14,964 nucleotides of DNA from an uncultured bacterium. Lineage in GTDB: Bacteria > Actinomycetota > Coriobacteriia > Coriobacteriales > Coriobacteriaceae. The stretch is taken from NCBI GenBank assembly GCA_905214105.1, contig CAJMKK010000017.1, positions 1 to 14,964 of the forward strand. The letters are read 5' to 3'. Shown here one piece after another: positions 6,863-14,603 of the stretch. The notes under the pieces are model-generated. The model was not told the origin of the DNA, made no database searches, and saw only the letters and a list, made by a program, of their open reading frames with translations. Made by a program: the position numbers and the translations under genes. How positions within the stretch are numbered: position 1 is the stretch's first letter; the number at the start of each line of letters is the position of its first letter.

Positions 6863-8158
6863 ATGCTCGCCTTTTTACAAACCAACACGCCCATCGTGAT
6901 CTTCAACCAGATTGTGGTTACGCTGCTCACGGTCTGCTTTCTGTACCAGGTGGTCTTCTTTGTCATTGGCGCCCTGCGCGGTGAGGTTGCACCTCCCAAG
7001 GCCAAAAAGCTCCATCGCTATGCCTTCTTCATTGCGGCGCATAACGAGGAGGCGGTAATTGCCAATCTCGTGCGCTCCATCAAAGACCAGGACTATCCGT
7101 CCGAGCTCATCGAGGTCTTTGTCGTCGCCGATGCCTGCACCGATAACACGGCGCAGCTTGCTCGCGAGGCTGGCGCCATCGTCTATGAGCGTAACGACCT
7201 GGCCCGTAAGGGTAAGAGCTGGGTCATGGACTTTGGTTTTGACCGCATTCTTAACGAGTATCCCGATACCTTTGAGGGCTACTTTATCTTCGATGCCGAT
7301 AACGTTATCTCCCGCGATTACGTCTCCAAGATGAATGATGCCTTTGACCAAGGCTTCCATGTGGTCACAAGCTATCGAAACTCCAAGAACTTCGGCAGCT
7401 CGTGGATCTCGGCTGCCAACGCCACTTGGTACCTGCGCGAGGCGCGTTTTCTCAACAACGCGCGCAATATCTGCAAGACGTCCTGCGCCGTCTCGGGTTC
7501 GGGCTACCTTATCTCTGCGAGCGTTATCGAGGGCATGCACGGCTGGCAGTTCCATACGCTGACCGAGGACATTCAGTTCACCACGTTCTGCGCTATTCAC
7601 GGTATTCGCATTGGCTATGCGCCGGCGGAGTTCTTTGACGAGCAACCCGTGACGTTCAAAGCATCCTGGAAACAGCGCATGCGCTGGACCAAGGGCTTCT
7701 ACCAGGTCTTTTTTACCTATGGCAAGCATCTTGTCAAATCGACGTTCCGCTATCATCGCTTTGCCGCATATGACATGTTTATGACCATCGCTCCGGGCAT
7801 GCTTCTTTCCCTGATTTCCATGCTCGCCAACGCGACCTTCCTCATCGTGGGTGGACTCTCGCACGGCTTCTTGGCTACCGAAGTCGAGATGCAGGCTTGT
7901 GCCGCCTCGCTCATTATGACCTTCGCGATGATGTACCAGACCTTCTTTATCCTGGCGCTGCTCACGACTATCTTTGAGTACAAGCACATTCACTGCGCGC
8001 AAAAGTGGCGTCTGGTGACCAACTTGTTTACCTTCCCGATCTTTATGTTCAGCTATATCCCCATCACGGTGGCTGCACTGTTCCTGAAGGTCGACTGGGT
8101 TCCTACCCAGCATGCCGTAAACGTCACCCTCGACGAGGTCATGCAAGGCGCCAAATAA
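6863..8158 (+). CDS. Membrane-bound family 2 glycosyltransferase (processive beta-glycosyltransferase type)
   Basis: A 431-residue GT2 enzyme expected at the cytoplasmic membrane, transferring sugar from a nucleotide-sugar to a growing glycan or lipid. One N-terminal membrane helix (about 11-37) precedes a cytosolic GT-A domain: AAHNEE (58-63), a first acidic motif at Asp90, the metal-binding DAD at 144-146, the catalytic TED with Asp236, and QRMRW at 271-275. The last, a QxxRW motif, is the mark of processive enzymes such as cellulose, hyaluronan and poly-GlcNAc synthases. Three C-terminal membrane helices follow (about 303-333, 345-372 and 386-410). Conserved motifs are all intact, so it should be active, but donor and product cannot be told. 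The first ATG at 6863 has only GGGAG about 6 nt upstream as ribosome-binding site. No polysaccharide export or modification genes adjoin it. A terminator follows at once. Confidence 0.9.
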   Translation: MLAFLQTNTPIVIFNQIVVTLLTVCFLYQVVFFVIGALRGEVAPPKAKKLHRYAFFIAAHNEEAVIANLVRSIKDQDYPSELIEVFVVADACTDNTAQLAREAGAIVYERNDLARKGKSWVMDFGFDRILNEYPDTFEGYFIFDADNVISRDYVSKMNDAFDQGFHVVTSYRNSKNFGSSWISAANATWYLREARFLNNARNICKTSCAVSGSGYLISASVIEGMHGWQFHTLTEDIQFTTFCAIHGIRIGYAPAEFFDEQPVTFKASWKQRMRWTKGFYQVFFTYGKHLVKSTFRYHRFAAYDMFMTIAPGMLLSLISMLANATFLIVGGLSHGFLATEVEMQACAASLIMTFAMMYQTFFILALLTTIFEYKHIHCAQKWRLVTNLFTFPIFMFSYIPITVAALFLKVDWVPTQHAVNVTLDEVMQGAK

Positions 8159-8160
8159 CC

Positions 8161-8208
8161 ACCACCAAAACCACCGCAAAGGGGACAGACAACTTTTGGT
8201 GGTTTTTG
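8161..8208 (+). terminator. Intrinsic terminator of the glycosyltransferase gene, near copy of the 525-565 element
   Basis: AAAACCACC (8167-8175) pairs with GGTGGTTTT (8198-8206), with partial inner pairing of AAAG to CTTT, followed by a T run. An alternative 10-bp stem pairs 8161-8170 with 8194-8203. The loop holds CAAAGGGGACAG (8177-8188), identical to the core of the minus-strand terminator at 525-565. The first 22 positions of the two elements differ at one base. It begins 2 bp after the stop codon. Confidence 0.8.
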
Positions 8209-8238
8209 CTTTTGCGATGCAGCTCGAGGAGGCGTTCG

Positions 8239-8661
8239 ATGGTCTATATCCCGTTTTGGTTGTTTGCTATTGCTGGCGCCGTTATCGATGCTCGTGATCG
8301 GCGGTTCCCGAATTCGCTTGCCGGCGCGTGTGCGGTGGCGGCGTTAGCGGGTGTTTGGTTCGATCTCGGTTTGAACACAGCTCTTGACCACGCAGGTCTT
8401 GCCGTCATCGCGTATCTCACTCTCGTGCTGACTGAGTCCCTCTGGCGTCGTCTTCGCCAAACCCCGGGCATCGGCATGGGAGATGCCAAGGCACTTTTCG
8501 CGCTTTGCACGCTCGACCCTATGGGTGGCATCGTGGCGTTTGCCGTCGCGCTCCTGGTCCTGGCCCTCTCCTGCCTCTTCACAAAATCGCGCTCCCTGCC
8601 ATTGCTTCCGTTTTTGGTGCCGATTTTTGCCATAATCGAGGTCGTGGGCTGCACTTTGTAA
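8239..8661 (+). CDS. Stand-alone A24-family prepilin peptidase-like membrane protein
   Basis: A 140-residue, very hydrophobic protein with the two aspartyl motifs of type IV prepilin peptidases (family A24): Asp17 in VIDARDRRFPN and Asp82 in GIGMGDAK (the GxGDxK motif). The enzyme would cleave leader peptides of pilin-like substrates at the inner face of the membrane. The N-terminal methyltransferase domain of PilD-type enzymes is missing, as in CpaA/TadV or archaeal FlaK-like forms, which is normal for those branches. The ATG at 8239 has a strong GAGGAGG about 7 nt upstream; an in-frame extension back to 8005 overlaps the glycosyltransferase gene and its terminator and is rejected. No pilin, ATPase or secretin genes are in the window, so the substrate is unknown. 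dgt follows after 31 bp with no terminator, so the two are probably co-transcribed. Confidence 0.82.
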   Translation: MVYIPFWLFAIAGAVIDARDRRFPNSLAGACAVAALAGVWFDLGLNTALDHAGLAVIAYLTLVLTESLWRRLRQTPGIGMGDAKALFALCTLDPMGGIVAFAVALLVLALSCLFTKSRSLPLLPFLVPIFAIIEVVGCTL

Positions 8662-8692
8662 CCGATTGCGCATCCTTCTTAAGGAGCATGCC

Positions 8693-9940
8693 ATGGCAAC
8701 TAATCAAGAAACGGCCGTCATTAAGGCGCGCATGGACCGTATTCCCTCGGCGTTGTCGCCCGAACTTGTCGAGCGCATTGCCGCCGATCGTGCTTCGGGC
8801 TATGTCAACCCGTATCGTTGCAACGACGATCAGGTCATTCGTCGTATTGATCGCGCCGCCGACAAAGGCACGCTTATGCGTCCGGCGTTTATGCGCGATA
8901 CCGAAAAGATACTTCATCTTCCGGCGTACACCCGTTATGCGGGCAAAACGCAAGTCTTTAGCTTCCGTAGCAATGACGATCTGTCACGCCGCGGTTTGCA
9001 CGTGCAGCTTGTCTCCCGCATTGCGCGCGATATCGGTCGCGCCCTGGGGCTCAATTGCGATCTGATCGAGGCGATTGGCCTGGGTCATGACTTGGGACAC
9101 ACGCCTTTCGGCCATGCCGGCGAGCGCTTCCTCAACGATATCTATCATGAGCGTACGGGGCGTTATTTTTTCCATAACGTGCAGTCGGTCCGCGTGCTCG
9201 ACGCGCTGTACGGCCGCAACGTGTCACTCCAGACGCTCGACGGCGTTCTATGCCATAACGGCGAGTACGAGCAGCGTGTGTTTGAGCTCTCGGACATGAG
9301 CTCCTTTGACCAGTTCGATCAGACGGTTGAGGACTGTATCGCCACGGGCTATGGCGCTATTGAGCACCTGCGTCCCATGACGCTCGAGGGCTGCGTCGTT
9401 CGCATTTCGGACATCCTCGCCTACGTCGGTCGTGACCGTCAGGATGCGATCGCGGCGGGCCTGCTTTCGCCCGACGCTTTTGATGATGACCGGGGCGGTG
9501 CCTACAACAGTTGGATCCTCACACACGCCTCCATCGATATCGTGGAACATAGTTACGGTAAACCGCGTATCGAGATGAGCGAGGACCTGTTTGAGGAAAT
9601 CCGCCGGGCCAAGCGCGAGAACTACGAGAAGATCTACAGCAAGGGCGGCATCGAGGGCGATTCCGAGGCGGAGTTGCGCGAGGCATTCGAAAAACTCTAC
9701 GACCGTTGCCTGCAGGATCTAAATAAAGGCGACGAGTCCTCGTACATCTTTAAGCATCATATTTCGCGCATAGAGCAGCAGCTTTCCTACTACGATCGCA
9801 CTTATGCCTGGCAGGATGACAAGGATCAAGCGGTGGTGGATTACATCGCGAGCATGACGGACGGCTATTTCTGCGAGCTGACGAGCAAGCTATTCCCTGG
9901 TCTGGAGTTTCCGCACCGTACCTATATTAACGAACGGTAG
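8693..9940 (+). CDS. dgt: dGTPase-type HD-domain deoxynucleoside triphosphate triphosphohydrolase
   Basis: A 415-residue HD-domain phosphohydrolase of the dGTPase family, predicted to hydrolyse dNTPs to deoxynucleoside plus triphosphate and so tune nucleotide pools in the cytosol. The metal ligands are visible: His103 in RRGLHVQLV, His132-Asp133 in GLGHDLGHTPFGHAGE, and Asp240 in RISDILAYVGRD. The extended HDLGHTPFGHAGE signature is characteristic of this family rather than of generic HD proteins. CHNGEYEQ (187-194) is a further conserved block. The start is ATG at 8693, with AAGGAG 6 nt upstream; nine extra in-frame codons upstream are not needed. Nucleotide preference (dGTP only or several dNTPs) cannot be inferred. 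Its neighbour is rarA, another genome-maintenance gene. Confidence 0.9.
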   Translation: MATNQETAVIKARMDRIPSALSPELVERIAADRASGYVNPYRCNDDQVIRRIDRAADKGTLMRPAFMRDTEKILHLPAYTRYAGKTQVFSFRSNDDLSRRGLHVQLVSRIARDIGRALGLNCDLIEAIGLGHDLGHTPFGHAGERFLNDIYHERTGRYFFHNVQSVRVLDALYGRNVSLQTLDGVLCHNGEYEQRVFELSDMSSFDQFDQTVEDCIATGYGAIEHLRPMTLEGCVVRISDILAYVGRDRQDAIAAGLLSPDAFDDDRGGAYNSWILTHASIDIVEHSYGKPRIEMSEDLFEEIRRAKRENYEKIYSKGGIEGDSEAELREAFEKLYDRCLQDLNKGDESSYIFKHHISRIEQQLSYYDRTYAWQDDKDQAVVDYIASMTDGYFCELTSKLFPGLEFPHRTYINER

Positions 9941-9955
9941 TTCGTATCTATTCGG

Positions 9956-9961
9956 TATACT
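9956..9961 (+). promoter_or_regulatory. Possible -10 box ahead of rarA
   Basis: TATACT (9956-9961) matches the -10 consensus at five of six positions. No good -35 lies 16-18 nt upstream. A perfect TTGACA (9963-9968) overlaps just downstream but has no -10 at 17 nt (ATGCAC). The two boxes together suggest a promoter in this 60-bp gap, but its exact layout is unsure. Confidence 0.3.
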
Positions 9962-10000
9962 GTTGACAAACAAAGCTTTTGATTGATGCACGGGATGGCT

Positions 10001-11350
10001 ATGGACGACCTTTTTTCTGCTTCGACGCGCGAGCGTTCCTTTCAGAATGCACCGCTGGCGGTGCGCATGCGCCCCAATTCGCTTGACGAGTACGTGGGTC
10101 AGCAAAAGGCCGTCGGTAAGGGCTCGTGGCTTCGCGCCGCGATTGAGCATGACGTGCTATCGAGCGTGATTCTGTATGGGCCGGCCGGTACGGGCAAGAC
10201 GACGCTGGCCCACATTATCGCTAACCATACCAAGAGCGAGTTTGTCGAGGTCAGCGCCGTGACGGGTACCGTGAAGGACCTGCGTCGTGTGATCGACGAG
10301 GCAAAGACCCGCCTGAATACGTATGACCGCCGTACCATCTTGTTCATCGACGAGATTCACCGTTTTTCGAAGTCTCAGCAGGATGCACTTTTGCATGCGG
10401 TTGAAAACCGTACTGTCATTATGATTGGCGCCACGACCGAGAACCCGTACTTCGAGGTCAACTCCGCACTGTTGTCGCGTGGGCGCGTGGTAGAGCTTGA
10501 GCACCTGAAGGACGAGGATATCGCCACGCTCATTGAGCGTGCGCTCGAGGCGCCGCAGGGGTTAAACGGTAAGTTCTCGGCCGATGAGGATACAGTCAAG
10601 ACCATTTGCACGCTGGCCGCGGGTGATGCGCGCTCGGCGCTCACGACGCTCGAGCTTGCGAGCGAGATTGCCGTTACGCGTCCCGATACCGAGGGAACGC
10701 CTGCGCCGGCGGCGGGGGAACGCTATCCCATTACCGTGGATGACGTGAAGATCGCCAATCCGCGCCGTGGGTTTTCGTATGACAAAAACGGTGACATGCA
10801 CTACGACATTATTAGCGCGTTCATCAAGTCCATGCGAGGCAGCGACCCCGATGCCACCATTTATTGGCTCGCACGCATGATCGATGCGGGGGAGGATCCC
10901 AAGTTTATCGCTCGCCGCATTATGATTCAGGCTTCCGAGGATGTTGGCAACGCCGACCCGCAGGCGCTTTTGGTGGCACATGCCGCATTTAAATCTGCCG
11001 AGGTCATTGGCTATCCCGAGTGTCGCATCAACCTGGCTCAGGCTGCGCTCTATGTGTGCCTGGCGCCTAAGTCCAACGCGTGCGAGGCCTCGATCGATGC
11101 GGCGCTGGCCGATATCCACAGCAGTGGCTTGCGTGAGGTGCCGAGCTATCTGCGCGATCGTCATCGTCCGGGCAGCGACGAATACGGTGTGTACAAGTAT
11201 CCGCATGACTATCCCGAAGGCTGGGTCGATCAGCGTTACTTGCCCGAAGGCTTGGATCGTGGTGCCTTTTGGCGGCCTGCCGGCCGCGGTTGGGAAGAGT
11301 GGCGCGTAGAGCAAAGCGAACGCGACCGCAGCGGTAACGCGCCCAAGTAG
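10001..11350 (+). CDS. rarA: Replication-associated recombination protein A (RarA/MgsA/Mgs1 AAA+ ATPase)
   Basis: A 449-residue AAA+ ATPase related to clamp-loader subunits and WRNIP1/Mgs1, acting at stalled replication forks with SSB and the replisome. The Walker A motif is GPAGTGKTT (60-68), Walker B is LFIDEIHR with Asp117-Glu118, and sensor 1 is GATTENP. SALLSRGRV carries the likely arginine finger. The C-terminal MgsA oligomerisation domain is recognised by DPDATIYWLARMIDAGEDP and RIMIQASEDVGNADP. Length equals E. coli RarA (447), with a short insert near residues 220-235 rich in Pro and Ala. The start is uncertain: ATG 10001 (MDDLFSAS) fits the family N-terminus best, with ATG at 9986 and 9995 also in frame; none has a strong ribosome-binding site. 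No terminator with a T run follows. Confidence 0.96.
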   Translation: MDDLFSASTRERSFQNAPLAVRMRPNSLDEYVGQQKAVGKGSWLRAAIEHDVLSSVILYGPAGTGKTTLAHIIANHTKSEFVEVSAVTGTVKDLRRVIDEAKTRLNTYDRRTILFIDEIHRFSKSQQDALLHAVENRTVIMIGATTENPYFEVNSALLSRGRVVELEHLKDEDIATLIERALEAPQGLNGKFSADEDTVKTICTLAAGDARSALTTLELASEIAVTRPDTEGTPAPAAGERYPITVDDVKIANPRRGFSYDKNGDMHYDIISAFIKSMRGSDPDATIYWLARMIDAGEDPKFIARRIMIQASEDVGNADPQALLVAHAAFKSAEVIGYPECRINLAQAALYVCLAPKSNACEASIDAALADIHSSGLREVPSYLRDRHRPGSDEYGVYKYPHDYPEGWVDQRYLPEGLDRGAFWRPAGRGWEEWRVEQSERDRSGNAPK

Positions 11351-11375
11351 GTCATTGGCACCTCGCACATTCCCT

Positions 11376-11407
11376 TTGGGTATCTTTCCCCTTCTTTGGG
11401 GTACCAT
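11376..11407 (+). promoter_or_regulatory. Duplicated GGGTA motifs ahead of the sigma-factor operon (possible alternative-sigma -10)
   Basis: CCCTTTGGGTAT and, 20 nt later, CCCCTTCTTTGGGGTACC each form a small palindrome ending in GGGTA. GGGTAT (11378-11383) equals the -10 consensus of SigB/SigF-type promoters. A matching GTTT-type -35 is not seen 12-15 nt upstream, so this is a hint only. A housekeeping-like TACCAT occurs at 11402-11407. Confidence 0.3.
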
Positions 11408-11445
11408 GGAAAACGTCTGTATTTCGATTCCTTTGGGAGGCTTGT

Positions 11446-12033
11446 ATGAGTCCCATTCAAATCGCCTTGCTGCTGCTCGCCGTTGCCGGCGTGTGGGCTA
11501 TCGTTGAGCTTGCGCTCACCCTGCGCAAGACCCGCACCGTTGTCGACTCGCTCGATAAGACCGTAACCGACCTCAACAACACCATCGCCGAGGCGCAGCC
11601 GGTGGTGGCAAAACTCGACGGCGCTGTCGACGAGCTTACACCGGCACTTGCCCAGATGGAGCCGCTCCTTAAGTCGAGCAAGACCGCCGTTGACGCCCTG
11701 ACGTCCAACCTCGTTGAGGTTGAGGCCGTCGTTCGCGACATTTCCGAGGTCACGGGCAGTATGGCCGAAGCCAGCAACGCCGTGTCGAGCGTGACCGATT
11801 CTGCCGCCGGTGCCGTGCAGAAGCTGTTCAATAAGGTGAAGGCACCTGCAGCAGACGCCGAGCGCAAGCTCGCCGCTGCCGCTGCGGAGGCCGAGCAGCC
11901 CACCGAGCGCGTCCTAATTGGCGAGGACGAGGCCGCCGATGGCGCAGATGTGGCTCAGAAGTCTGCAGCCAAGCCGGCTCAGTATTACACCTATACGCCC
12001 GCCGAGACCTCTGAGGAGTCCTGCGATGAGTAG
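11446..12033 (+). CDS. DUF948-like membrane-anchored coiled-coil protein
   Basis: A 195-residue protein with one N-terminal membrane helix (about residues 4-25), then a long, Ala/Val/Asp-rich heptad-like region (about 26-125) typical of DUF948 proteins, and a low-complexity Ala/Glu tail (about 130-195). There are no catalytic motifs. In Bacillus, the DUF948 protein YtxG belongs to the SigB general stress regulon (known), and here the gene heads an operon with an RsbW-like protein and a SigB-family sigma factor, so a stress or cell-envelope role is a reasonable inference. GGGAGG lies about 6 nt before the ATG. Its last 8 bases overlap the start of the next gene, a coupled arrangement. The exact function is unknown. 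Confidence 0.8.
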   Translation: MSPIQIALLLLAVAGVWAIVELALTLRKTRTVVDSLDKTVTDLNNTIAEAQPVVAKLDGAVDELTPALAQMEPLLKSSKTAVDALTSNLVEVEAVVRDISEVTGSMAEASNAVSSVTDSAAGAVQKLFNKVKAPAADAERKLAAAAAEAEQPTERVLIGEDEAADGADVAQKSAAKPAQYYTYTPAETSEESCDE

Positions 12034-12403
12034 CGAAGCAACCTGCCCCATCACGTTGACCGTTGCCGGCGACCCGCGTCTCGCTCGCCTTGTGCGCATG
12101 ACTGCCGCCAACGTTGGTGCCCTGTGCTCTATGTCTGTTGATCGCATCGAGGACATCCGCATGGCTGCCGAGGAGGCTTTCATCTTTGGTTGTACCGCGG
12201 TCGACTGCGATGACATCACCATCAAATTCGATGTCGATGAGACCCACGTTGGCATGACTATTACCTTTGGCGATCAGGCTACGGTCGATGAAGACGACCA
12301 GGCTGCGGTGTATGCCGAGCTTATCCTCGCGAGCGTGTGCGACTCCTACGAAAAGACTGCGGCGCCCCTGACGCTTTCCCTCGACCTCAAGGCGGATATC
12401 TAA
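12026..12403 (+). CDS. RsbW/SpoIIAB-like anti-sigma protein with degenerate ATP-binding motifs
   Basis: A 125-residue protein with the size, predicted alpha/beta order and genomic position (directly before the sigma factor) of RsbW-type anti-sigma factors. The clearest match is RIEDIRMAAEEA (40-51), corresponding to the VEDIKVAVSEA helix of RsbW. The N-box Asn that binds magnesium is replaced by Phe54 (EEAFIFG instead of SEACTNA). Where a DxGxG motif should follow the strand VGMTIT, it reads FGDQATVDEDD, so no canonical G1 box is present. It may bind sigma without kinase activity, or be switched differently. The start ATG at 12026 overlaps the upstream gene by 8 bp and has GAGGAG upstream. 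It ends one base before the sigma ATG. The function is inferred from fold and context. Confidence 0.75.
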   Translation: MSSEATCPITLTVAGDPRLARLVRMTAANVGALCSMSVDRIEDIRMAAEEAFIFGCTAVDCDDITIKFDVDETHVGMTITFGDQATVDEDDQAAVYAELILASVCDSYEKTAAPLTLSLDLKADI

Positions 12404-12404
12404 T

Positions 12405-13196
12405 ATGACCGAACGTTCCCGGAGCGGTAAGACCGCTTGGGACAAGGAGAAAACCCGCGAGCTGTTTCGTCGCTACAAGGAGACCGGTGATCCGGATGCC
12501 CGCGAGCAACTCGTCATGTCCCACATGAACCTGGTAAGGTTTCTTGCCAACAAGTTTAAGAACCGCGGTGAGCCGCTCGATGACCTTTTACAGGTCGGCT
12601 ATCTGGGCTTGCTCAAGGCTATCGACCGTTTTGACCCTGAGCGCGGGCTCGAGTTCACCACGTTCGCGACACCTACTATTCTGGGAGAGATTAAGCGCCA
12701 CTTCCGCGACAAGGGCTGGAGCGTGCGCGTGCCGCGTCGTCTACAGGAGCTCTCGGCCAAGGTTAACCAAGCCACCGATAAGCTCACCAACGAGCTGCAG
12801 CGTTCTCCTAAGGTTGAGGAAATCGCTGAATATCTGGACGTGACCGTCGACGAGGTGCTCGAAGCTATGGAATCGTCCTCGGCCTACACCTCGGTACCCA
12901 TCGAGGCCCCCGGTGCGTCCGATTCCGACGATGCGCCTTCGATTCTCGATCGCTACGCCGACGACGACAACGAGCTCGACTTTACCGATGACCGTCTGGT
13001 GATTGAGGAGGCCATTCGCGATTTCTCCCCGCGCGAGTGCGAGGTGATCGAGCTGCGCTTTGTGAAGGGCATGACCCAGATCGAGATCGCTAAGAAGCTG
13101 GGCATCTCCCAGGTGCAGGTTTCGCGTCTGCTGCGCCGTACGCTTAAGAAGATTCAGGACAAGATTGACCCCGACGGAGTAATGGTTCGTTCATGA
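12405..13196 (+). CDS. SigB/SigF/SigG-family RNA polymerase sigma factor
   Basis: A 263-residue group 3 sigma-70 factor that would direct RNA polymerase to an alternative (stress or developmental) promoter set. Region 2 spans about 36-110, with the core-binding helix LLQVGYLGLLKAIDRF and the -10-recognising FTTFATPTILGEIKRHFRDKGW, ending in the VRVPRRLQEL stretch typical of the SigB/SigF group. Region 3 is about 115-165. Region 4 (202-252) has the helix-turn-helix MTQIEIAKKLGISQVQVSRLLRR. Length matches B. subtilis SigB (262). An acidic linker (about 170-195, DSDDAP...DDDNE) is longer than usual. The ATG follows the RsbW-like stop by one base. The gene overlaps the next by ATGA, so the four genes are one transcription unit. 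Confidence 0.95.
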   Translation: MTERSRSGKTAWDKEKTRELFRRYKETGDPDAREQLVMSHMNLVRFLANKFKNRGEPLDDLLQVGYLGLLKAIDRFDPERGLEFTTFATPTILGEIKRHFRDKGWSVRVPRRLQELSAKVNQATDKLTNELQRSPKVEEIAEYLDVTVDEVLEAMESSSAYTSVPIEAPGASDSDDAPSILDRYADDDNELDFTDDRLVIEEAIRDFSPRECEVIELRFVKGMTQIEIAKKLGISQVQVSRLLRRTLKKIQDKIDPDGVMVRS

Positions 13197-14602
13197 GTGA
13201 ACACCCCCAACAAACCGATCGCGCGCTGCGTGACACCCGCATTCTGACGCTGCGCATTTGGGCCGTCGTCGGCTGCATCGTGATCGCTGCCGTCATCTTT
13301 AACCTCATGGGGATTCTGGCGCCGGTTATTGAGTTTTTGGCCGTCGGCTCCATTATTGCCTTTGTAATGTCGCCGATTACCAACTGGCTTGAGCATCATG
13401 GGGTGGGCCGTGGCATCGGCTCGCTCATCGCGCTCATTGTGGTCGTAGCCGTGCTCGTCGGTGTCGTCTGTATCCTGTCGCCGATTCTCTTTGGCCAGAT
13501 CATGGAAGTCCTGAGCCGCCTGCCTGAGCAGCTACGTGTTGCGGGCGGCGACCTTAATGAGATGATCTCGCGCGCCAAGACGCTCAACAACACGCCGGTC
13601 AAGGAGTACCTGGACGATAACCTTTCTTCGCTCGTTACGGTGGCGTCCAAATATGTCTCACAGATTGCCGCCGAGCTCGGCCGCGGCGTGTTTCCGCTTA
13701 TCACCAACACGGCCTCACAGCTGTTCGTGATCTTTTTGGGTCTGGTGCTTGCCTATTGGCTTGCCTGCGATTATCCCCGTATGCACCACGAGGTCTGCAC
13801 CATCATCGGTCAGGAAAAGGAGACCTCGTACCGCTTTATGGTCGCGATTCTTTCGCGCTCAGTCGGCGGTTACATGCGTGGCATGGTCGTGACGTCCATC
13901 TGCGGTGGTATCCTTGCCTTTATCGGCTTTACGATCATCGGGCATCCGTATGCGGCGCTCATGGCCATCTTTACCGGCATCATGCACTTGGTCCCGGTTG
14001 TCGGTCCCTGGGTGAGCGCTGCGATTGCCACGGTGCTCGGTTTCATGTTTAGCCCGATGCTGGCGTTGTGGACCTTGGTTGTGACCATGGTGGCACAAAA
14101 CGTCACCGATAACGTCATTTCGCCTAAGGTCATGCAGAGTTCGGTGCAGGTGCATCCCATCATGAGCCTCACGGCCCTTGTTATTGGCTCGGCGCTTATG
14201 GGCCCCATCGGCATGGTTATCGCCATCCCGCTGTGTGCGGCCCTCAAGGGTATCTTCGTGTACTACTTCGAAAACGAGACAGGCCGCCAGCTCGTTGCCT
14301 ACGAAGGCGCCGTGTTTAAGGGTACGCCGTATCGCGATGCCGAGGGCAACCCGGTCGCCGCCTATGACGCGCTTGGCGACGACACGTTCATCTATGAGTC
14401 TGAGCTCATAGGCAATGAGACTGCGCCTGAGGCCAAGGCCATGCCCAAGCCCGAGCTCGATAATTCCTGGATCAAGCTCTCGGGTCTTCAGCCCGACGCG
14501 ACGGGCTTTTTCAAGAACCCCTTCGCCAAGGACGACGATTCCAATACGGACGATGACACCAAAACCGGCATCGACGGCTCCATGGATGATTCGGATTCCT
14601 AA
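13193..14602 (+). CDS. AI-2E/PerM-family transporter-like membrane protein
   Basis: A 469-residue polytopic membrane protein of the AI-2E/PerM family. The diagnostic region is GGILAFIGFTIIGHPYAALMAIFTGIMHLVPVVGP (in parts, about 238-272), followed by NVTDNVISPKVM (303-314) and HPIMSLTALVIGSALMGPIGMVIAIPL. About seven or eight hydrophobic segments lie between residues 20 and 360, with a soluble segment (about 105-165) between the second pair and the third. Family members export varied small molecules, and some (YtvI/CodB-like) act as Na+/H+ antiporters; the substrate here is unknown. A C-terminal tail of about 105 residues is hydrophilic and ends in a run rich in Asp and Ser. It starts inside the sigma stop codon (ATGA overlap). 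No T-run terminator with a strong stem follows. Confidence 0.9.
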   Translation: MSEHPQQTDRALRDTRILTLRIWAVVGCIVIAAVIFNLMGILAPVIEFLAVGSIIAFVMSPITNWLEHHGVGRGIGSLIALIVVVAVLVGVVCILSPILFGQIMEVLSRLPEQLRVAGGDLNEMISRAKTLNNTPVKEYLDDNLSSLVTVASKYVSQIAAELGRGVFPLITNTASQLFVIFLGLVLAYWLACDYPRMHHEVCTIIGQEKETSYRFMVAILSRSVGGYMRGMVVTSICGGILAFIGFTIIGHPYAALMAIFTGIMHLVPVVGPWVSAAIATVLGFMFSPMLALWTLVVTMVAQNVTDNVISPKVMQSSVQVHPIMSLTALVIGSALMGPIGMVIAIPLCAALKGIFVYYFENETGRQLVAYEGAVFKGTPYRDAEGNPVAAYDALGDDTFIYESELIGNETAPEAKAMPKPELDNSWIKLSGLQPDATGFFKNPFAKDDDSNTDDDTKTGIDGSMDDSDS

Positions 14603-14603
14603 G

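Noticed and set aside
6875..8179. 434-codon frame antisense to the glycosyltransferase
   Set aside because: Shadow of a gene with complete GT2 motifs; no recognisable domain and no ribosome-binding site.
8005..8238. N-terminal extension of the A24 peptidase frame
   Set aside because: It overlaps the end of the glycosyltransferase gene and its terminator; the ATG at 8239 has GAGGAGG.
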